A stretch of DNA of 64,000 nucleotides from Bos javanicus (GCF_032452875.1 NW_026893846.1:124001-188000); one strand, 5' to 3'; shown: positions 24,513 through 38,287, counted from the stretch's first letter. The notes: generated by a model not told the origin, from the letters alone. Program-made: numbers and translations.

Positions 24513-25910
24513 GATCAGCGCATGATCAGTCACATGATCAGCGCCATTAAGTCACGTGATCACTACATGATAGTCATGTGATCAGTCCATGCTCAGTCAC
24601 GGTATCAGTGCATGATCAGCCACGTGATCAGTGCATGATCAGCCACGTGATCAGTGCATGATAGCCACGTGATCAGTGCATGATCAGTCACGTGATCAGT
24701 GCATGATCAGGCACGTGATCAGTGTATGATCAGCCACGTGATCAGTGCATGATAGCCACGTGATCAGTGCATGATCATCACCTGATGGGTGTATGATCAG
24801 TCACGTGACCAGTACATGGTAGCTACATGATCATTGCATGATCAGCCACGTGAGTAGTGCATGATAGCCACGTGATCAGTGCATGATCAGTCACGTGATC
24901 AGTGCATGATCAGTCACGTGAACAGTGCATGATAAGTCACGTGATCAGTGCATGATCAGCCACGTGATCAGTGCATGATCAGTCACATGATCAGTGCATG
25001 ATCATCACGTGATCAGTGCATGATCAGTCATGTGATCAGTGCATGATATAGACGTGATCAGTGCATGATCAGTCACGTGATCAGTGCATGATAGCCACGT
25101 GATCAGTGCATGATCAGTCACGTGATCAGTGCATGATCAGTCACGTGATCAGTGCATGATCAGCCACGTGATCAGTGCATGATCAGCCACGTGATCAGTG
25201 CATGATAGCCACGTGATCAGTGCATGATCAGTCACGTGATCAGTGCATGATCAGCCACGTGATCAGTGCATGATCAGCCACGTGATCAGTGCATGATCAG
25301 TCACGTGATCAGTGCATGATCAGTCACGTGATCAGTGCATGATAGCCACGTGATCAGTGCATGATCAGCCACGTGATCAGTGCATGATAGCCACGTGATC
25401 AGTGCATGATCAGTCACGTGATCAGTGCATGATCAGTCACGTGATCAGTGCATGATCAGTCACGTGATCAGTGCATGATCAGTGATCAGTGCATGATCAG
25501 TCACGTGATCAGTGCATGATAGCTACGTGATCAGTGCATGATCAGCCACGTGATCAGTGCATGATAGCCACGTGATCAGTGCATGATCAGCCACGTGATC
25601 AGTGCATGATCAGTCACGTGATCAGTGTGATCAGCCACGTGATCAGTGCATGATCAGCCACGTGATCAGTGCATGATCAGTTCGTGATCAGTGCATGATC
25701 AGTCACGTGATCAGTGCATGATAGCTACGTGATCAGTGCATGATCAGCCACGTGATCAGTGCATGATAGCCACGTGATCAGTGCATGATCAGCCACGTGA
25801 TCAGTGCATGATCAGTCACGTGATCATGTGTGATCAGCCACGTGATCAGTGCATGATAGCCACGTGATCAGTGCATGATAGCCACGTGATCAGTGCATGA
25901 TCAGTCACGT
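24513..25910 (+). repeat. R-tail monomer array (shortest regular R-to-S array)
   Basis: The R-tail marker is at 24781 (+537). Canonical monomers and TAGCTAC variants follow. An AGTGATCAG contraction lies near 25481. Confidence 0.95.
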
Positions 25911-26683
25911 GATAGTGTGTGATCAGCCACGTGATCAGTGCATGATATCCACGTGATCAGTGCATGATAGCCACGTGATCAGTGCATGAGCCACGTGATC
26001 AGTGCATGATCAGTCACGTGATACATGTGTGATCAGCCACGTGATCAGTGCATGATGAGCCACGTGATCAGTGCAGGATCAATTACGTGATCAGTGCATG
26101 ATCAGTCACGTGACCAGTACATGGTTGCTACGTGATCGTTGCATGATCAGCCACGTGAGCAGAGCATGATAGCCACGTGATCAGTGCATGATCAGTCACG
26201 TGATCAGTACATGATCAGTCACGTGAACAGTGCATGATCATTTACGTGATCTGTGCATGATCAGTCACGTGACCAGTATATGGTAGCTATGTGATCATTC
26301 CATGACGAGCCACGTGAGCAGTGCATGATAGCCACGTGATGTGTGCATGATGAGTTACGTGAGCAGAGTATGATCAGCCACGTGATCAGTGCATGAGTGC
26401 CACGTGATCAGTGCATGATATGTCACGTGACAGGTGTGTGATCAGCCACGTGAACAGTGCATGTTCAGCCACGTGATCAGTGCATGATAGCCACGTGATC
26501 AGTGCATGATCAGTTACGTGAGCAGTGTATGATCAGCCACGTGATCAGTGCATGGTCAGACACGTGAACAGTGTATGATCAGCCACGTGATCAGTGCATG
26601 ATATCCAAGTGATCAGTGCATGATCATCACGTGATCAGTGTATGATCAGCCACGTGAACAGTGCATGCTCAGTCACGTGATCA
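25911..26683 (+). repeat. Pre-S tract 6 (773 bp)
   Basis: Three bases shorter than the standard: GATAGTGTGTG replaces GATACGTGTGTG (one base) and GAGCC replaces GAGAGCC (two bases). Otherwise it is collinear. Confidence 0.94.
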
Positions 26684-26952
26684 GGGCCTGCTGAGCTGCG
26701 TGATTACTGTCTGCTCATCTGCTTGACAATTGCCAGCTGAGCTGCACGATTCCTGCCTGTCATCTGCTTGACAATTGCCAGCTGTGCTGCGTAATTCCTG
26801 CCTGCTCAGCTGCTTGATTATTGCCAGCTGAGCAGCATGATTCCTCACAGCTGAGTTCCATGATTATTGCCTGCTGACTGTATGATTCGTGCCTACTCAG
26901 CTCTTTGTTTATTGCCTCCAGAGGCACATGATCAGTGTATGATAGCAAACAT
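26684..26952 (+). repeat. Core block 14, subtype S (TATGATT allele)
   Basis: 269 bp, CAGCTGAG, A at +199, A at -1. Confidence 0.96.
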
Positions 26953-28023
26953 GATCAGTGCATGATCAGTCACATGATCAGCGCCATTAAGTCACGTGAT
27001 CACTACATGATAGTCATGTGATCAGTCCATGCTCAGTCACGGTATCAGTGCATGATCAGCCACGTGATCAGTGCATGATCAGCCACGTGATCAGTTCATG
27101 ATAGCTATGTGATCAGTGCATGATTTGTCACGTGATCAGTGCATGACCAGGCAGGTGATCAGTGCATGATCAGTCACGTGATCAGTGCATGATCAGTCAC
27201 GTGATCAGTGCATGATCAGTCACGTGATCAGTGCATGATCAGCCACGTGATCAGTGCATGATCAGCCACGTGATCAGTGCATGATCAGCCACGTGATCAG
27301 TGCATGATCAGTCACGTGACCAGTACATGGTAGCTACGTGATCATTGCATGATCAGCCACGTGAGCAGTGCATGATAGCCACGTGATCAGTGCATGATCA
27401 GTCACGTGATCAGTGCATGATCAGTCACGTGATCAGTGCATGATCAGTCACGTGATCAGTGCATGATCAATTACGTGATCAGTGCATGATCAGTCACGTG
27501 ACCAGTACATGGTAGCTACGTGATCAGTGCATGATCAGCCACGTGAGCAGTGCATGATAGCCACGTGATCAGTGCATGATCAGTCACATGATCAGTGCAT
27601 GATCATCCGTGATCAGTGCATGATCAGTCATGTGATCAGTGCATGATATAGACGTGATCAGTGCATGATCAGTCACGTGATCAGTGCATGATCAGCCACG
27701 TGATCAGTGCATGATAGCCAGTGAATGAGTGCATGATAGCCAGTGATCAGTGCATGATCAGTCACGTGATCAGTGTATGATCAGCCACGTGATCAGTGCA
27801 TGATCAGCCACTGATCAGTGCATGATCAGCCACGTGATCAGTGCATGATCAGTTACGTGAGCAGTGTATGATCAGCCACGTGATCAGTGCATGGTCAGAC
27901 ACGTGAACAGTGTATGATCAGCCACGTGATCAGTGCATGATAGCCACGTGATCAGTGCATGATCAGTCACGTGATCAGTGTATGATCAGCCACGTGAACA
28001 GTGCATGCTCAGTCACGTGATCT
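26953..28023 (+). repeat. Short monomer array after S core
   Basis: The flank is followed by the GTTCATGATAGCTATGTG and GATTTGTCACG variants of S-to-R arrays, then the GCCAGTGAATGAGTGC marker near 27718 and an R lead-in. Confidence 0.95.
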
Positions 28024-28292
28024 GGGCCTGCTGAGCTGCGTGATTACTGTCTGCTCATCTGCTTGACAATTGCCAGCTGAGCTGCACGATTCCTGCCTGT
28101 CATCTGCTTGACAATTATCAGCTGTGCTGCGTAATTCCTGCCTGCTCAGCTGCTTGATTATTGCCAGCTGAGCAGCATGATTCCTCACACCTGAGTTCCA
28201 TGATTATTGCCTGCTGACTGTTTGATTCGTGCCTACTCAGCTCTTTGTTTATTGCCTCCAGAGGCACATGATCAGTGTATGATAGCAAACAT
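28024..28292 (+). repeat. Core block 15, subtype R (AT form at +94/+95)
   Basis: 269 bp, CACCTGAG, T at -1, GACAATTATCAG as in cores 1, 21 and 33. Confidence 0.96.
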
Positions 28293-30463
28293 GATCAGCG
28301 CATGATCAGTCACATGATCAGCGCCATTAAGTCACGTGATCACTACATGATAGTCATGTGATCAGTCCATGCTCAGTCACGGTATCAGTGCATGATCAGC
28401 CACGTGATCAGTGCATGATCAGCCACGTGATCAGTTCATGATAGCCACGTGATCAGTGCATGATCAGTCACGTGATCAGTGCATGACCAGGCAGGTGATC
28501 AGTGCATGATCAGCCACGTGATCAGTGCATGATAGCCACGTGATCAGTGCATGATCAGTCACCTGATGGGTGTATGATCAGTCACGTGACCAGTACATGG
28601 TAGCTACATGATCATTGCATGATCAGCCACGTGAGTAGTGCATGATAGCCACGTGATCAGTGCATGATCAGTCACGTGATCAGTGCATGATCAGTCACGT
28701 GATCAGTGCATGATCAGTCACGTGATCAGTGCATGATCAGCCACGTGATCAGTGCATGATCAGTCACGTGATCAGTGCATGATCATCCACGTGATCAGTG
28801 CATGATCAGTCACGTGATCAGTGCATGATATAGCGTGATCAGTGCATGATCAGTCACGTGATCAGTGCATGATAGCCACGTGATCAGTGCATGATCAGTC
28901 ACTGATCAGTGCATGATCAGTCACGTGATCAGTGCATGATAGCTACGTGATCAGTGCATGATCAGCCACGTGATCAGTGCATGATAGCCACGTGATCAGT
29001 GCATGATCAGTCACGTGATCAGTGCATGATCAGTCACGTGATCAGTGCATGATCAGCCACGTGATCAGTGCATGATCAGCCACGTGATCAGTGCATGATA
29101 GCCACGTGATCAGTGCATGATCAGTCACGTGATCAGTGCATGATCAGTCACGTGATCAGTGCATGATCAGCCACGTGATCAGTGCATGATCAGTCACGTG
29201 ATCAGTGCATGATCAGTCACGTGATCAGTGCATGATCAGTCACGTGACCAGTGCATGGTAGCTACGTGATCAGTGCATGATCAGCCACGTGATCAGTGCA
29301 TGATAGCCACGTGATCAGTGCATGATAGTCACGTGATCAGTGCATGATCAGTCACGTATCAGTGCATGATCAGCCACGTGATCAGTGCATGATCAGCCAC
29401 GTGATCAGTGCATGATAGCCACGTGATCAGTGCATGATCAGTCACGTGATCAGTGCATGATCAGTCACGTGATCAGTGCATGATCAGCCACGTGATCAGT
29501 GCATGATAGCCACGTGATCAGTGCATGATCAGTCACGTGATCAGTGTATGATCAGTCACTGACCAGTACATGGTAGCTACGTGATCAGTGCATGATCAGC
29601 CACGTGATCAGTGCATGATAGCCACGTGATCAGTGCATGATCAGTCACGTGATCAGTGCATGATCAGTCATGTGATCAGTGCATGATCAGCCACGTGATC
29701 AGTGCATGATCAGCCACGTGATCAGTGCATGATAGCCACGTGATCAGTGCATGATCAGTCACGTGATCAGTGCATGATCAGTCACGTGATCAGTGCATGA
29801 TCAGCCACGTGATCAGTGCATGATCAGCCACGTGATCAGTGCATGATCAGTCGTGATCAGTGCATGATCAGTCACGTGACCAGTGCATGGTAGCTACGTG
29901 ATCATTGCATGATCAGCCACGTGATCAGTGCATGATAGCCACGTGATCAGTGCATGATCAGTCACGTGATCAGTGCATGATCAGTCACGTGATCAGTGCA
30001 TGATCAGTCACGTGATCAGTGCATGATCAGTCACGTGATCAGTGCATGATCAGTCACGTGATCAGTGCATGATAGCTACGTGATCAGTGCATGATCAGCC
30101 ACGTGATCAGTGCATGATAGCCACGTGATCAGTGCATGATAGCCACGTGATCAGTGCATGATCAGTCACGTGATCAGTGTGATCAGCCACGTGATCAGTG
30201 CATGATCAGCCACGTGATCAGTGCATGATCAGTCACGTGATCAGTGCATGATCAGTCACGTGATCAGTGCATGATAGCTACGTGATCAGTGCATGATCAG
30301 CCACGTGATCAGTGCATGATAGCCACGTGATCAGTGCATGATCAGCCACGTGATCAGTGCATGATCAGTCATGTGATCAGTGTGATCAGCCACGTGATCA
30401 GTGCATGATCAGCCACGTGATCAGTGCATGATAGCCACGTGATCAGTGCATGATCAGTCATGT
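28293..30463 (+). repeat. Long R-tail monomer array
   Basis: The R-tail marker is at 28562. Small contractions occur, such as TATAGCGTG near 28829 and CACGTATCAG near 29354. Repeated TAGCTAC monomers are present. Confidence 0.95.
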
Positions 30464-31279
30464 GATACGTGTGTGATCAGCCACGTGATCAGTGCATGAT
30501 ATCCACGTGATCAGTGCATGATAGCCACGTGATCAGTGCATGATAGCCACGTGATCAGTGCATGATCAGTCACGTGATACATGTGTGATCAGCCACGTGA
30601 TCAGTGCATGATGAGCCACGTGATCAGTGCAGGATCAATTACGTGATCAGTGCATGATCAGTCACGTGACCAGTACATGGTTGCTACGTGATCGTTGCAT
30701 GATCAGCCACGTGAGCAGAGCATGATAGCCACGTGATCAGTGCATGATCAGTCACGTGATCAGTACATGATCAGTCACGTGAACAGTGCATGATCATTTA
30801 CGTGATCTGTGCATGATCAGTCACGTGACCAGTATATGGTAGCTATGTGATCATTCCATGACGAGCCACGTGAGCAGTGCATGATAGCCACGTGATGTGT
30901 GCATGATGAGTTACGTGAGCAGAGTATGATCAGCCACGTGATCAGTGCATGAGTGCCACGTGATCAGTGCATGATATGTCACGTGACAGGTGTGTGATCA
31001 GCCACGTGAACAGTGCATGTTCAGCCACGTGATCAGTGCATGATAGCCACGTGATCAGTGCATGATCAGTTACGTGATAGTGATCAGCCACGTGATCAGT
31101 GCATGATCAGCACGTGATCAGTGTATGATCAGCCACGTGATCAGTGCATGGTCAGACACGTGAACAGTGTATGATCAGCCACGTGATCAGTGCATGATAT
31201 CCAAGTGATCAGTGCATGATCATCACGTGATCAGTGTATGATCAGCCACGTGAACAGTGCATGCTCAGTCACGTGATCA
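30464..31279 (+). repeat. Pre-S tract 7 (816 bp, 40 bp insertion)
   Basis: Collinear with the 776 bp form, but about two extra, irregular monomers (GTGATAGTGATCAGCC and CAGCACGTG) lie at roughly 31077-31125, before the GGTCAGACACG unit. Confidence 0.94.
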
Positions 31280-31548
31280 GGGCCTGCTGAGCTGCGTGAT
31301 TACTGTCTGCTCATCTGCTTGACAATTGCCAGCTGAGCTGCACGATTCCTGCCTGTCATCTGCTTGACAATTGCCAGCTGTGCTGCGTAATTCCTGCCTG
31401 CTCAGCTGCTTGATTATTGCCAGCTGAGCAGCATGATTCCTCACAGCTGAGTTCCATGATTATTGCCTGCTGACTGTATGATTCGTGCCTACTCAGCTCT
31501 TTGTTTATTGCCTCCAGAGGCACATGATCAGTGTATGATAGCAAACAT
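31280..31548 (+). repeat. Core block 16, subtype S (TATGATT allele)
   Basis: 269 bp, CAGCTGAG, A at +199, A at -1. First of a three-core HOR unit. Confidence 0.96.
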
Positions 31549-32596
31549 GATCAGTGCATGATCAGTCACATGATCAGCGCCATTAAGTCACGTGATCACT
31601 ACATGATAGTCATGTGATCAGTCCATGCTCAGTCACGGTATCAGTGCATGATCAGCCACGTGATCAGTGCATGATCAGCCACGTGATCAGTTCATGATAG
31701 CTATGTGATCAGTGCATGATTTGTCACGTGATCAGTGCATGATCAGGCAGGTGATCAGTGCATGATCAGTCACGTGATCAGTGCATGATCAGTCACGTGA
31801 TCAGTGCATGATCAGCCACGTGATCAGTGCATGATCAGCCACGTGATCAGTGCATGATCAGTCACGTGATCAGTGCATGATCAGTCACGTGACCAGTACA
31901 TGGTAGCTACGTGATCATTGCATGATCAGCCACGTGAGCAGTGCATGATAGCCACGTGATCAGTGCATGATCAGTCACGTGATCAGTGCATGATCAGTCA
32001 CGTGATCAGTGCATGATCAGTCACGTGATCAGTGCATGATCAATTACGTGATCAGTGCATGATCAGTCACGTGACCAGTACATGGTAGCTACGTGATCAG
32101 TGCATGATCAGCCACGTGAGCAGTGCATGATAGCCACGTGATCAGTGCATGATCAGTCACGTGATCAGTGCATGATCATCCGGTGATCAGTGCATGATCA
32201 GTCATGTGATCAGTGCATGATATAGACGTGATCAGTGCATGATCAGTCACGTGATCAGTGCATGATCACCACGTGATCAGTGCATGATAGCCAGTGAATG
32301 AGTGCATGATAGCCAGTGATCAGTGCATGATCAGTCACGTGATCAGTGTATGATCAGCCACGTGATCAGTGCATGATCAGCCACTGATCAGTGCATGATC
32401 AGCCACGTGATCAGTGCATGATCAGTTACGTGAGCAGTGTATGATCAGCCACGTGATCAGTGCATGGTCAGACACGTGAACAGTGTATGATCAGCCACGT
32501 GATCAGTGCATGATAGCCACGTGATCAGTGCATGATCAGTCACGTGATCAGTGTATGATCAGCCACGTGAACAGTGCATGCTCAGTCACGTGATCT
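31549..32596 (+). repeat. Short monomer array after S core
   Basis: Flank, GCTATGTG and GATTTGTCACG variants, TAGCTAC monomers and GCCAGTGAATGAGTGC near 32290. A CATCCGGTG variant is at about 32178. Confidence 0.95.
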
Positions 32597-32865
32597 GGGC
32601 CTGCTGAGCTGCGTGATTACTGTCTGCTCATCTGCTTGACAATTGCCAGCTGAGCTGCACGATTCCTGCCTGTCATCTGCTTGACAATTGCCAGCTGTGC
32701 TGCGTAATTCCTGCCTGCTCAGCTGCTTGATTATTGCCAGCTGAGCAGCATGATTCCTCACACCTGAGTTCCATGATTATTGCCTGCTGACTGTTTGATT
32801 CGTGCCTACTCAGCTCTTTGTTTATTGCCTCCAGAGGCACATGATCAGTGTATGATAGCAAACAT
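32597..32865 (+). repeat. Core block 17, subtype R
   Basis: 269 bp, CACCTGAG, T at -1, post-core GCGCATG. The first of two consecutive R cores. Confidence 0.96.
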
Positions 32866-33861
32866 GATCAGCGCATGATCAGTCACATGATCAGCGCCAT
32901 TAAGTCACGTGATCACTACATGATAGTCATGTGATCAGTCCATGCTCAGTCACGGTATCAGTGCATGATCAGCCACGTGATCAGTGCATGATCAGCCACG
33001 TGATCAGTTCATGATAGCTACGTGATCAGTGCATGATCAGTCACGTGATCAGTGCATGATCAGGCAGGTGATCAGTGCATGATCAGCCACGTGATCAGTG
33101 CATGATAGCCACGTGATCAGTGCATGATCAGTCACCTGATGGGTGTATGATCAGTCACGTGACCAGTACATGGTAGCTACATGATCATTGCATGATCAGC
33201 CACGTGAGTAGTGCATGATAGCCACGTGATCAGTGCATGATCAGTCACGTGATCAGTGCATGATCAGTCACGTGATCAGTGCATGATAAGTCACGTGATC
33301 AGTGCATGATCAGCCACGTGATCAGTGCATGATGCATCAGTCATGTAGCACGTGATCAGTGCATGATCAGCCACGTGATCAGTGCATGATAGCCACAGTG
33401 ATCAGTGCATGATGATCAGTGCATCAGTGATCAGTGCATGATCATCCGGGTGATCAGTGCATGATCAGTCATGTGATCAGTGCATGATATAGACGTGATC
33501 AGTGCATGATCAGTCACGTGATCAGTGCATGATCAGCCACGTGATCAGTGCATGATAGCCAGTTCAGTGCATGATAGCCAGTGATCAGTGCATGATCAGT
33601 CACGTGATCAGTGCATGATCAGCCACGTGATCAGTGCATGATAGCCACGTGATCAGTGCATGATCAGCCACGTGATCAGTGCATGATCAGTTACGTGAGC
33701 AGTGTATGATCAGCCACGTGATCAGTGCATGGTCAGACACGTGAACAGTGTATGATCAGCCACGTGATCAGTGCATGATAGCCACGTGATCAGTGCATGA
33801 TCAGTCACGTGATCAGTGTATGATCAGCCACGTGAACAGTGCATGCTCAGTCACGTGATCT
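32866..33861 (+). repeat. Short R-to-R array with a scrambled patch
   Basis: The R-tail marker is at 33135. At 33328-33450 the monomer register breaks down (GATGCATCAGTCATGTAGC, GATGATCAGTGCATCAG). This is the most disordered stretch of monomer array I found. Confidence 0.93.
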
Positions 33862-34130
33862 GGGCCTGCTGAGCTGCGTGATTACTGTCTGCTCATCTGC
33901 TTGACAATTGCCAGCTGAGCTGCACGATTCCTGCCTGTCATCTGCTTGACAATTGCCAGCTGTGCTGCGTAATTCCTGCCTGCTCAGCTGCTTGATTATT
34001 GCCAGCTGAGCAGCATGATTCCTCACACCTGAGTTCCATGATTATTGCCTGCTGACTGTTTGATTCGTGCCTACTCAGCTCTTTGTTTATTGCCTCCAGA
34101 GGCACATGATCAGTGTATGATAGCAAACAT
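33862..34130 (+). repeat. Core block 18, subtype R
   Basis: 269 bp, CACCTGAG, T at -1. Its downstream array has the +396 junction otherwise seen only after S cores 4, 7 and 10. Confidence 0.96.
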
Positions 34131-36300
34131 GATCAGCGCATGATCAGTCACATGATCAGCGCCATTAAGTCACGTGATCACTACATGATAGTCATGTGAT
34201 CAGTCCATGCTCAGTCACGGTATCAGTGCATGATCAGCCACGTGATCAGTGCATGATCTGTCACATGATCAGTGTATGATCATCCACGTGATCAGTGCAT
34301 GGGCAGTCATGTGATCAGTGCATGATATAGACGTGATCAGTGCATGATCAGTCACGTGATCAGTGCATGATAGCCACGTGATCAGTGCATGATCAGTCAC
34401 CTGATGGGTGTATGATCATTCACGTGACCTGTACATGGTAGCTACATGATCATTGCATGATCAGCCACGTGAGTAGTGCATGATAGCCACGTGATCAGTG
34501 CATGATCAGTCACGTGATCAGTGCATGATCAGTCACGTGATCAGTGCATGATCAGCCACGTGATCAGTGCATGATCAGCCACGTGATCAGTGCATGATAG
34601 CCACGTGATCAGTGCATGATCAGTCACGTGATCAGTGCATGATCAGGCACGTGATCAGTGCATGATCAGCCACGTGATCAGTGCATGATAGCCACGTGAT
34701 CAGTGCATGATCAGTCACGTGATCAGTGCATGATCAGTCACGTGACCAGTACATGGTAGCTACATGATCAGTGCATGATCAGCCACGTGATCAGTGCATG
34801 ATAGCCACGTGATCAGTGCATGATCAGTCACGTGATCAGTGCATGATCAGTCACGTGATCAGTGCATGATCAGCCACGTGATCAGTGCATGATCAGCCAC
34901 GTGATCAGTGCATGATAGCCACGTGATCAGTGCATGATCAGTCACGTGATCAGTGCATGATCAGTCACGTGATCAGTGCATGATCAGCCACGTGATCAGT
35001 GCATGATCAGCCACGTGATCAGTGCATGATCAGTTACGTGATCAGTGCATGATCAGTCACGTGATCAGTGCATGATAGCCACGTGATCAGTGCATGATCA
35101 GCCACGTGATCAGTGCATGATAGCCACGTGATCAGTGCATGATCAGTCACGTGATCAGTGCATGATCAGTCACGTGATCAGTGCATGATCAGTCACGTGA
35201 TCAGTGCATGATCAGCCACGTGATCAGTGCATGATCAGTCACGTGATCAGTGCATGATAGCTACGTGATCAGTGCATGATCAGCCACGTGATCAGTGCAT
35301 GATAGCCACGTGATCAGTGCATGATAGCCACGTGATCAGTGCATGATCAGTCATGTGATCGTGTGTGATCAGCCACGTGATCAGTGCATGATATCCACGT
35401 GATCAGTGCATGATAGCCACGTGATCAGTGCATGATAGCCACGTGATCAGTGCATGATCAGTCACGTGATCATGTGTGATCAGCCACGTGATCAGTGCAT
35501 GATCAGCCACGTGATCAGTGCATGATCAATTACGTGATCAGTGCATGATCAGTCACGTGATCAGTACATGGTAGCTACGTGATCAGTTGCATGATCAGCC
35601 ACGTGATCAGTGCATGATAGCCACGTGATCAGTGCATGATCAGTCACGTGATCAGTGCATGATCAGTCACGTGATCAGTGCATGATCAGCCACGTGATCA
35701 GTGCATGATCAGTCACGTGATCAGTGCATGATAGCTACGTGATCAGTGCATGATCAGCCACGTGATCAGTGCATGATAGCCACGTGATCAGTGCATGATC
35801 AGTCACGTGATCAGTGTATGATCAGCCACGTGATCAGTGCATGATCAGTCACGTGATCAGTGCATGATCAGCTCACGTGATCAGTGCATGATCAGTCACG
35901 TGATCAGTGCATGATCAGTCACGTGATCAGTGCATGATCAGTCACGTGATCAGTGCATGATAGCTACGTGATCAGTGCATGATCAGCCACGTGATCAGTG
36001 CATGATAGCCACGTGATCAGTGCATGATCAGTCACGTGATCAGTGCATGATCATCCACGTGATCAGTGCATGATCAGTCACGTGATCAGTGCATGATATA
36101 GACGTGATCAGTGCATGATCAGTCACGTGATCAGTGCATGATCAGCCACGTGATCAGTGCATGATAGCCACGTGATCAGTGCATGATCAGCCAGTGATCA
36201 GTGCATGATCAGTCACGTGATCAGTGCATGATCAGCCACGTGATCAGTGCATGATAGCCACGTGATCAGTGCATGATCAGTCACGTGATCAGTGCATGAT
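34131..36300 (+). repeat. Long R-tail array containing a displaced pre-S start
   Basis: The CTGTCACATG junction is at 34258 and the R-tail marker at 34400. Near 35356 GATCGTGTGTGATCAG and a TGATATCCACG monomer resemble the beginning of a pre-S tract. Canonical monomers then continue for about 900 bp before the rest of that tract appears. Confidence 0.93.
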
Positions 36301-36746
36301 CAGTCACGTGAACAGTGCATGATCATTTACGTGATCTGTGCATGATCAGTCACGTGACCAGTATATGGTAGCTATGTGATCATTCCATGACGAGCCACGT
36401 GAGCAGTGCATGATAGCCACGTGATGTGTGCATGATCAGTTACGTGATCAGTGTATGATCAGCCACGTGATCAGTGCATGATATGTCACGTGACAGGTGT
36501 GTGATCAGCCACGTGAACAGTGCATGATCAGCCACGTGATCAGTGCATGATAGCCACGTGATCAGTGCATGATCAGTTACGTGAGCAGTGTATGATCAGC
36601 CACGTGATCAGTGCATGGTCAGACACGTGAACAGTGTATGATCAGCCACGTGATCAGTGCATGATATCCAAGTGATCAGTGCATGATCATCACGTGATCA
36701 GTGTATGATCAGCCACGTGAACAGTGCATGCTCAGTCACGTGATCA
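36301..36746 (+). repeat. Pre-S tract 8, 3' part only (446 bp)
   Basis: Starts at the CAGTCACGTGAACAGTGC unit. It is collinear with the last 468 bp of the standard tract minus the 22 bp GAGTGCC monomer. The first half is missing or displaced upstream. Confidence 0.93.
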
Positions 36747-37015
36747 GGGCCTGCTGAGCTGCGTGATTACTGTCTGCTCATCTGCTTGACAATTGCCAGC
36801 TGAGCTGCACGATTCCTGCCTGTCATCTGCTTGACAATTGCCAGCTGTGCTGCGTAATTCCTGCCTGCTCAGCTGCTTGATTATTGCCAGCTGAGCAGCA
36901 TGATTCCTCACAGCTGAGTTCCATGATTATTGCCTGCTGACTGTATGATTCGTGCCTACTCAGCTCTTTGTTTATTGCCTCCAGAGGCACATGATCAGTG
37001 TATGATAGCAAACAT
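36747..37015 (+). repeat. Core block 19, subtype S (TATGATT allele)
   Basis: 269 bp, CAGCTGAG, A at +199, A at -1. Confidence 0.96.
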
Positions 37016-38018
37016 GATCAGTGCATGATCAGTCACATGATCAGCGCCATTAAGTCACGTGATCACTACATGATAGTCATGTGATCAGTCCATGCTCAGT
37101 CACGGTATCAGTGCATGATCAGCCACGTGATCAGTGCATGATCAGCCAGGTGATCAGTTCATGATAGCTATGTGATCAGTGCATGATCAGTCACGTGATC
37201 AGTGCATGACCAGGCACGTGATCAGTGCATGATCAGCCACGTGATCAGTGCATGATCAGCCACGTGATCAGTGCATGATCAGTCACGTGATCAGTGCATG
37301 ATCAGTCACGTGACCAGTACATGGTAGCTACGTGATCATTGCATGATCAGCCACGTGAGCAGTGCATGATAGCCACGTGATCAGTGCATGATCAGTCACG
37401 TGATCAGTGCATGATCAGTCACGTGATCAGTGCATGATAAGTCACGTGATCAGTGCATGATCAATTACGTGATCAGTGCATGATCAGTCACGTGACCAGT
37501 ACATGGTAGCTACGTGATCAGTGCATGATCAGCCACGTGAGCAGTGCATGATAGCCACGTGATCAGTGCATGATCAGTCACATGATCAGTGCATGATCAT
37601 CCGGGTGATCAGTGCATGATCAGTCATGTGATCAGTGCATGATATAGACGTGATCAGTGCATGATCAGTCACGTGATCAGTGCATGATCAGCCACGTGAT
37701 CAGTGCATGATAGCCAGTGATGAGTGCATGATAGCCAGTGATCAGTGCATGATCAGTCACGTGATCAGTGCATGATCAGCCACGTGATCAGTGCATGATC
37801 AGCCACTGATCAGTGCATGATCAGCCACGTGATCAGTGCATGATCAGTTACGTGAGCAGTGTATGATCAGCCACGTGATCAGTGCATGGTCAGACACGTG
37901 AACAGTGTATGATCAGCCACGTGATCAGTGCATGATAGCCACGTGATCAGTGCATGATCAGTCACGTGATCAGTGTATGATCAGCCACGTGAACAGTGCA
38001 TGCTCAGTCACGTGATCT
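37016..38018 (+). repeat. Short monomer array after S core
   Basis: The flank is followed by CCAGGTG, GCTATGTG and GACCAGGC variants. CATCCGGGTG is near 37598 and GCCAGTGATGAGTGC near 37714. Confidence 0.95.
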
Positions 38019-38287
38019 GGGCCTGCTGAGCTGCGTGATTACTGTCTGCTCATCTGCTTGACAATTGCCAGCTGAGCTGCACGATTCCTGCCTGTCATCT
38101 GCTTGACAATTGCCAGCTGTGCTGCGTAATTCCTGCCTGCTCAGCTGCTTGATTATTGCCAGCTGAGCAGCATGATTCCTCACACCTGAGTTCCATGATT
38201 ATTGCCTGCTGACTGTTTGATTCGTGCCTACTCAGCTCTTTGTTTATTGCCTCCAGAGGCACATGATCAGTGTATGATAGCAAACAT
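38019..38287 (+). repeat. Core block 20, subtype R
   Basis: 269 bp, CACCTGAG, T at -1, post-core GCGCATG. Confidence 0.96.
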
